Assembly (NCBI GenBank): GCA_002309875.1
Contig: DBYM01000012.1
Span: forward strand, 35,553 to 61,162
Origin: Cyanobacteria bacterium UBA1186
Lineage (GTDB): Bacteria > Cyanobacteriota > Vampirovibrionia > Gastranaerophilales > Gastranaerophilaceae
Length of the DNA: 25,610 bases
Direction of reading: 5' to 3'
Of this stretch, positions 22,755 to 25,610 are shown in pieces (position 1 is the stretch's first letter; each line of letters opens with the position of its first letter). A program made the translations under genes and the position numbers. A model generated the notes under the pieces. That model was not told the DNA's origin and did not search any database. It saw only the letters and a program-made list of their open reading frames with translations.

Positions 22755-22771
22755 TCCCGCCCTCTCCACCA
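22755..22771 (+). repeat. Displaced tRNA-Ser 3' end (attR-like)
   Basis: TCCCGCCCTCTCCACCA repeats the T-stem/acceptor 3' end of the CGA tRNA, including a CCA that the intact gene lacks. No tRNA body precedes it. It is the outer boundary of the proposed insertion. Confidence 0.65.
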
Positions 22772-22812
22772 TTTTCATGTAAGTATAAAATTTTCATGCT
22801 ACGATTAATTCT

Positions 22813-23796
22813 ATGATTGAATGTTTATCAAATCCGGGCTGGATAAATCCGCAGATAGATTTTTTGCTGTTTCTGCAAAATATCAGAACGGGGCATTTGG
22901 AAATTTTTGACAAATTCTTTTTGTCAATCACGATTTTTGGTGAATTTTGGCTGCCCACGCTGATTTGTGCAGTCACATATTGGTGTATTGATTTCAGAGC
23001 GGGCATATATTTGTTTTCTCTTGCGGGGTTTAATTCAATAATTGCGCACTTTTTAAAAATGATCGCATGTGTTTACAGGCCTTGGGTTTTGAGTGACAAA
23101 ATTCACCCGTCGGAACTTGCAATACCTTTTGCCAAAGGCTATTCGTTCCCGAGCGGACATTCGGCAATGAGTTCTGCTGTTTTGGGCGGAGTTGCGTATC
23201 TCGTCAGAAGGAAGAAAATAGCCTGTGTTCTTCTGATTTGTTTGGTGCTGCTAATCGGGTTTTCAAGACTATGGCTCGGAGTTCATACCCCGCAGGACGT
23301 GGTCTGCGGCTTGTTATTAGGTTTTACTTTGGTCTTTGTTGTCAAAAAAATCATTGATTGGGCGGAAGAAAATCCGAACAGGTATTTATATTTGGCACTT
23401 GCCGTAAATATTTTGGTAATTTTGGCAGTGATATACATTCGTTATTTCAATACATACCGCATGGATTATGTTAACGGCGAACTTTTGGTAAATCCCGAAA
23501 AAACAATATACGTAACAACGGTAATTTATAGTTACCTTTTGGGACTGTTAAACGGGTGTTTTTTATGCAGAAGATTTTTCCCGTTCAACCCTAAAGATGC
23601 CTCTGTTAAAAACCGTATAATAAGAGGGTTTGTCGGCGGCACGGTTATGGTTTTGATGCTCAAATACATTACCGAATACACGATTATGCACGAGTGGAGC
23701 CTGAAGTTTGCTATTCCTTGTATGCTGCTTACGGGGCTTTTCGTAACCCTCATTTACCCGCTGATTTTCCAAAGATTTACGAAGCGCAATCCCTAA
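22813..23796 (+). CDS. PAP2-family membrane phosphatase
   Basis: 327-aa integral membrane phosphatase. The three PAP2 motifs are complete: K-x6-RP (KMIACVYRP, near residue 82), PSGH (near 113) and SR-x5-H-x3-D (SRLWLGVHTPQD, near 151-163). About eight hydrophobic segments are seen; the last three extend past the PAP2 core. Such enzymes remove phosphate from phosphatidate, undecaprenyl pyrophosphate or lipid A; the substrate here is unknown. There is no clear ribosome binding site. TATAAA (22784-22789) is a possible -10, giving a leader of about 17 nt. It is the first native gene after the proposed tRNA insertion. Confidence 0.88.
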   Translation: MIECLSNPGWINPQIDFLLFLQNIRTGHLEIFDKFFLSITIFGEFWLPTLICAVTYWCIDFRAGIYLFSLAGFNSIIAHFLKMIACVYRPWVLSDKIHPSELAIPFAKGYSFPSGHSAMSSAVLGGVAYLVRRKKIACVLLICLVLLIGFSRLWLGVHTPQDVVCGLLLGFTLVFVVKKIIDWAEENPNRYLYLALAVNILVILAVIYIRYFNTYRMDYVNGELLVNPEKTIYVTTVIYSYLLGLLNGCFLCRRFFPFNPKDASVKNRIIRGFVGGTVMVLMLKYITEYTIMHEWSLKFAIPCMLLTGLFVTLIYPLIFQRFTKRNP

Positions 23797-23875
23797 ACAC
23801 CTCCGCTTAATAATTGGCGTTTAACATATTTTTATGGTAGATTTGAATTAAGAGATAGTGTAGTTTCGGAAGGTT

Positions 23876-24955
23876 ATGGCGAATAAGTTTTTAAGTTTTT
23901 TATTCGGGAGTAATAAACCGATAATCAGGGAAAACACATTTTTGTTGTGGGAGCCGTGTTCAAAATCCCATGGCGAAATTTTACCCGGCTATGCCAAATA
24001 TCTGCTTGATTTGGGGTATGAAGTTTCTGTTTTGACAACGGCAGAGAATATTAAAGGCGGACTTTTCGAAAGATTTAATGATGAAAAACTCTTTATAAAC
24101 AAACTCGGCAAAAATCAGGTCAGAAAATATTTTAAGAAAAACAACCTGTCTGATGTTAAGGGGCTTTTGGTTACAACTATCGGCAAACTCTGCGACAGCG
24201 TGCATTATGATGATGCATATAACAGTTTTAATAAAGACGTTGACAGAAAGAAAATTTATTTTGTCGAACATGAGGCAAAAGGCTCTATTGATAACGGAAC
24301 ATGGAAAGAAGATTTAATTACCCTGAGAAAACTCAATTACAAGAATGCAAATTCTGTTGTTATAAACCCGCATTACTTTGGTGAAGGGGTAAAAGTAACG
24401 GACAAGAATGAGGACGTTACCAATTTTATTACCATAGGCGCCTTGAGGGCAAAGCGGAAAAACAGCGGAATGTTAGTTGAGGCTGCAGAGAAACTCCATA
24501 ATAAAGGTATTACAAATTTCAGAATAACGGTTGTCGGGAAGGGGAAACTGAAAGATTTGCCGAAACATTTGAGAAAATATTTTGATATCAAAGGAAGACT
24601 TCAGTACGGCAAAATGTATTCCGAAATTGAGAAGTCGGATTATCTTTTGACTGCATATGATTCTCAAAATCCCGCACATCAGAGATATGTCACGACAGGT
24701 ACGAGCGGGAATTTTCAACTTGTATTCGGGTTTTTGAAACCTTGCGTTATTGATACCGGTTTTGCGGAAATAAATGATTTTAACGGTGATAATGCTGTTT
24801 TATATAACGGTGTTGAAGATTATGCGAATGCTCTTGAAAGGGCGATTAACCTGTCGCAGGCTGAATATAAAAATATGCAGAATTGTCTGAAGCAGACGGC
24901 TGACAGAATATACGAGGAATCTTTGAATAATTTGAGAGGCTTGATTAATGGATAG
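23876..24955 (+). CDS. GT-B fold glycosyltransferase (family 4-like)
   Basis: 359 aa. The N-terminal half has a Rossmann-like start (E-N-T-F-L-L-W-E-P-C-S-K-S-H-G-E, then YAKYLLDLGYEVSVLT), as in transferases that bind the acceptor. The C-terminal half has ITIGALRAKRKNSGMLVEAA, then RITVVGKGKLKDL, the usual GT4 nucleotide-sugar side. After that come LLTAYDSQNPAHQRYVTTGT and GFLKPCVIDT. The classical E-x7-E is not obvious, so the family placement is approximate. It is probably cytoplasmic. GGAAGG lies just before the ATG. The next gene starts inside its stop (8-base overlap ATGGATAG), so they are coupled and likely act in one glycan pathway. Confidence 0.75.
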   Translation: MANKFLSFLFGSNKPIIRENTFLLWEPCSKSHGEILPGYAKYLLDLGYEVSVLTTAENIKGGLFERFNDEKLFINKLGKNQVRKYFKKNNLSDVKGLLVTTIGKLCDSVHYDDAYNSFNKDVDRKKIYFVEHEAKGSIDNGTWKEDLITLRKLNYKNANSVVINPHYFGEGVKVTDKNEDVTNFITIGALRAKRKNSGMLVEAAEKLHNKGITNFRITVVGKGKLKDLPKHLRKYFDIKGRLQYGKMYSEIEKSDYLLTAYDSQNPAHQRYVTTGTSGNFQLVFGFLKPCVIDTGFAEINDFNGDNAVLYNGVEDYANALERAINLSQAEYKNMQNCLKQTADRIYEESLNNLRGLING

Positions 24956-25610
24956 AGTTGTACCCGTAGTTTTTACTTTTGATAAAAGAATTATCCTCGG
25001 CGCATCTGTTGCTATAAAGAGCCTTATTGACTGTGCAAAAGATACGACAACTTATGACATCAGAATCTTTCATTCCGATTTGAGTCCGAAAAATCAGGAA
25101 AATATTAAAAAATTGGCCGAAAACACAAGACACAGTATCGGATTTCATTATATTAATCCCGATTTGTTTAAAGATGCACCGAGAAGCAGCGGGAGTTGGA
25201 CGGAAATAGTCTATTACAGACTCATTATTCCTGAAATTATGAAAGAATATGACAAAGTGATTTATTCCGATGTTGACGTGCTTTTCAAAGGGGATTTGGC
25301 GGAACTGTATGATACGGATATAAGCGAATACGAGTTCGGTGCTGTAAGAGCGGAGAAGAACGGCAAGGGCATGCTTTGCCACAAATATTTTGAAGAAAAC
25401 AAGAATGAATTTATCTTCTGGTCAGGGTTTATGCTTCTTAATTGCAAAAAATTCAGGGAAGAAAATATTTTCGGCAAACTGCTTGATAATGCAAAAAGGC
25501 TTTATAGCGAACTTAAATTCTTTGATTTGGATTTGATAAATATAACCTGTAACAAAATATATCCTTTGGATTTGAAATATTGCGTAATGCAGAGTATTTA
25601 TTATAATAGA
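24948..25610 (+). CDS. Family 8 glycosyltransferase (3' partial)
   Basis: 221 codons are open to the window end with no stop. It begins MDRVVPVVFTFDKRIILGAS, then V-A-I-K-S-L, the LgtC/GT8 start. It has the metal-binding D-x-D in KVIYSDVDVLFKGDL and WSGFMLLNCKKF downstream, both typical of lipopolysaccharide-type galactosyl/glucosyl transferases. GAGAGG is 8 nt before the ATG. It overlaps the preceding transferase gene by 8 bases. The donor sugar cannot be told. Confidence 0.88.
   Translation, partial: MDRVVPVVFTFDKRIILGASVAIKSLIDCAKDTTTYDIRIFHSDLSPKNQENIKKLAENTRHSIGFHYINPDLFKDAPRSSGSWTEIVYYRLIIPEIMKEYDKVIYSDVDVLFKGDLAELYDTDISEYEFGAVRAEKNGKGMLCHKYFEENKNEFIFWSGFMLLNCKKFREENIFGKLLDNAKRLYSELKFFDLDLINITCNKIYPLDLKYCVMQSIYYNR

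Larger units (their letters stand above)
20980..22768. mobile_element. Putative small tRNA-Ser-integrated element carrying a protease gene
   Basis: A direct repeat of 14 bp (TCCCGCCCTCTCCA) at 20980-20993 (inside the tRNA 3' end) and 22755-22768 brackets about 1.8 kb. The first copy has lost the encoded CCA; the second keeps CCA and is followed by sequence resembling the flank of the first tRNA (CCATT, then TCAT). This is the classic footprint of site-specific integration into a tRNA 3' end. Inside are a 19-bp terminator hairpin and the subtilisin-like protease gene. No integrase is present, so it would be a remnant or a trans-mobilised cargo. A decayed tRNA duplicate is the alternative. Confidence 0.5.

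Noticed and set aside
1..25610. CRISPR array, insertion sequence, phage genes, restriction or toxin-antitoxin system
   Set aside because: I found no regularly spaced repeats, transposase or integrase motifs, phage structural genes, methylase motifs or small paired toxin genes.

Overview
The window reads as a chromosome segment of a moderately AT-rich, flagellated Gram-negative-type bacterium. My best guess is a gut Vampirovibrionia/Melainabacteria (Gastranaerophilales) relative of Cyanobacteria. This rests on the mix of housekeeping genes (mutS, aspS, surE, glgC, pgeF), flagellar genes with sigma-28 promoters, and several large proteins of no clear family. Four of those share a short N-terminal motif of the type (N/P)-x-F-(K/G), followed by G, A or S. 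The taxonomic call is inference; no rRNA or marker phylogeny is available here. Coding follows the standard bacterial code, mostly with ATG starts and GGAG-type ribosome binding sites.

Layout: 1-2364 is mutS, cut by the window start. 2465-4372 is a TPR/glycosyltransferase-like protein with a histone-H1-like Lys/Ala/Thr tail. 4388-5713 (minus) is a membrane-anchored Lon-like AAA+ ATPase lacking a protease domain. 5872-6864 is a 330-aa protein behind a near-perfect sigma-28 promoter. 7016-8794 (minus) is aspS, divergent from pgeF (8899-9534). 9515-12875 (minus) holds two paralogous multi-helix membrane proteins. 13214-14008 is surE, followed by a bidirectional terminator, a 52-aa candidate small gene and glgC (minus). 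15678-18227 (minus) is a compact flagellar operon, fliJ - fliK-like - flagellar hook/rod protein, ending in its own terminator.

18367-18578 carries a strong promoter and a previously unlabelled structured RNA of about 177 nt on the plus strand. Its ends pair in a 12-bp helix followed by a U-tract. It is 6S-like in size and closing helix, but I cannot assign a family. 18577-19914 (minus) encodes an HNH-like protein with an internal repeat, and 19983-20657 (minus) a CMP-nonulosonate (NeuA-type) cytidylyltransferase. Two tRNA-Ser genes follow (UGA, CGA). The 3' end of the second is repeated at 22755-22768, where the displaced copy still carries CCA. The 1.8 kb between them, holding a subtilisin-like protease gene with its own sigma-28 promoter, therefore looks like a small integrated element. 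The window ends with a PAP2 phosphatase and two overlapping glycosyltransferase genes, the last one cut by the window end.

Functional threads: (i) flagellum assembly plus two genes placed under the flagellar sigma factor; (ii) surface sugar synthesis (NeuA-type enzyme, three glycosyltransferases, PAP2 phosphatase), possibly for flagellin or envelope glycosylation; (iii) glycogen synthesis (glgC); (iv) a set of lineage-type proteins with a shared N-terminal motif that may be a targeting signal.
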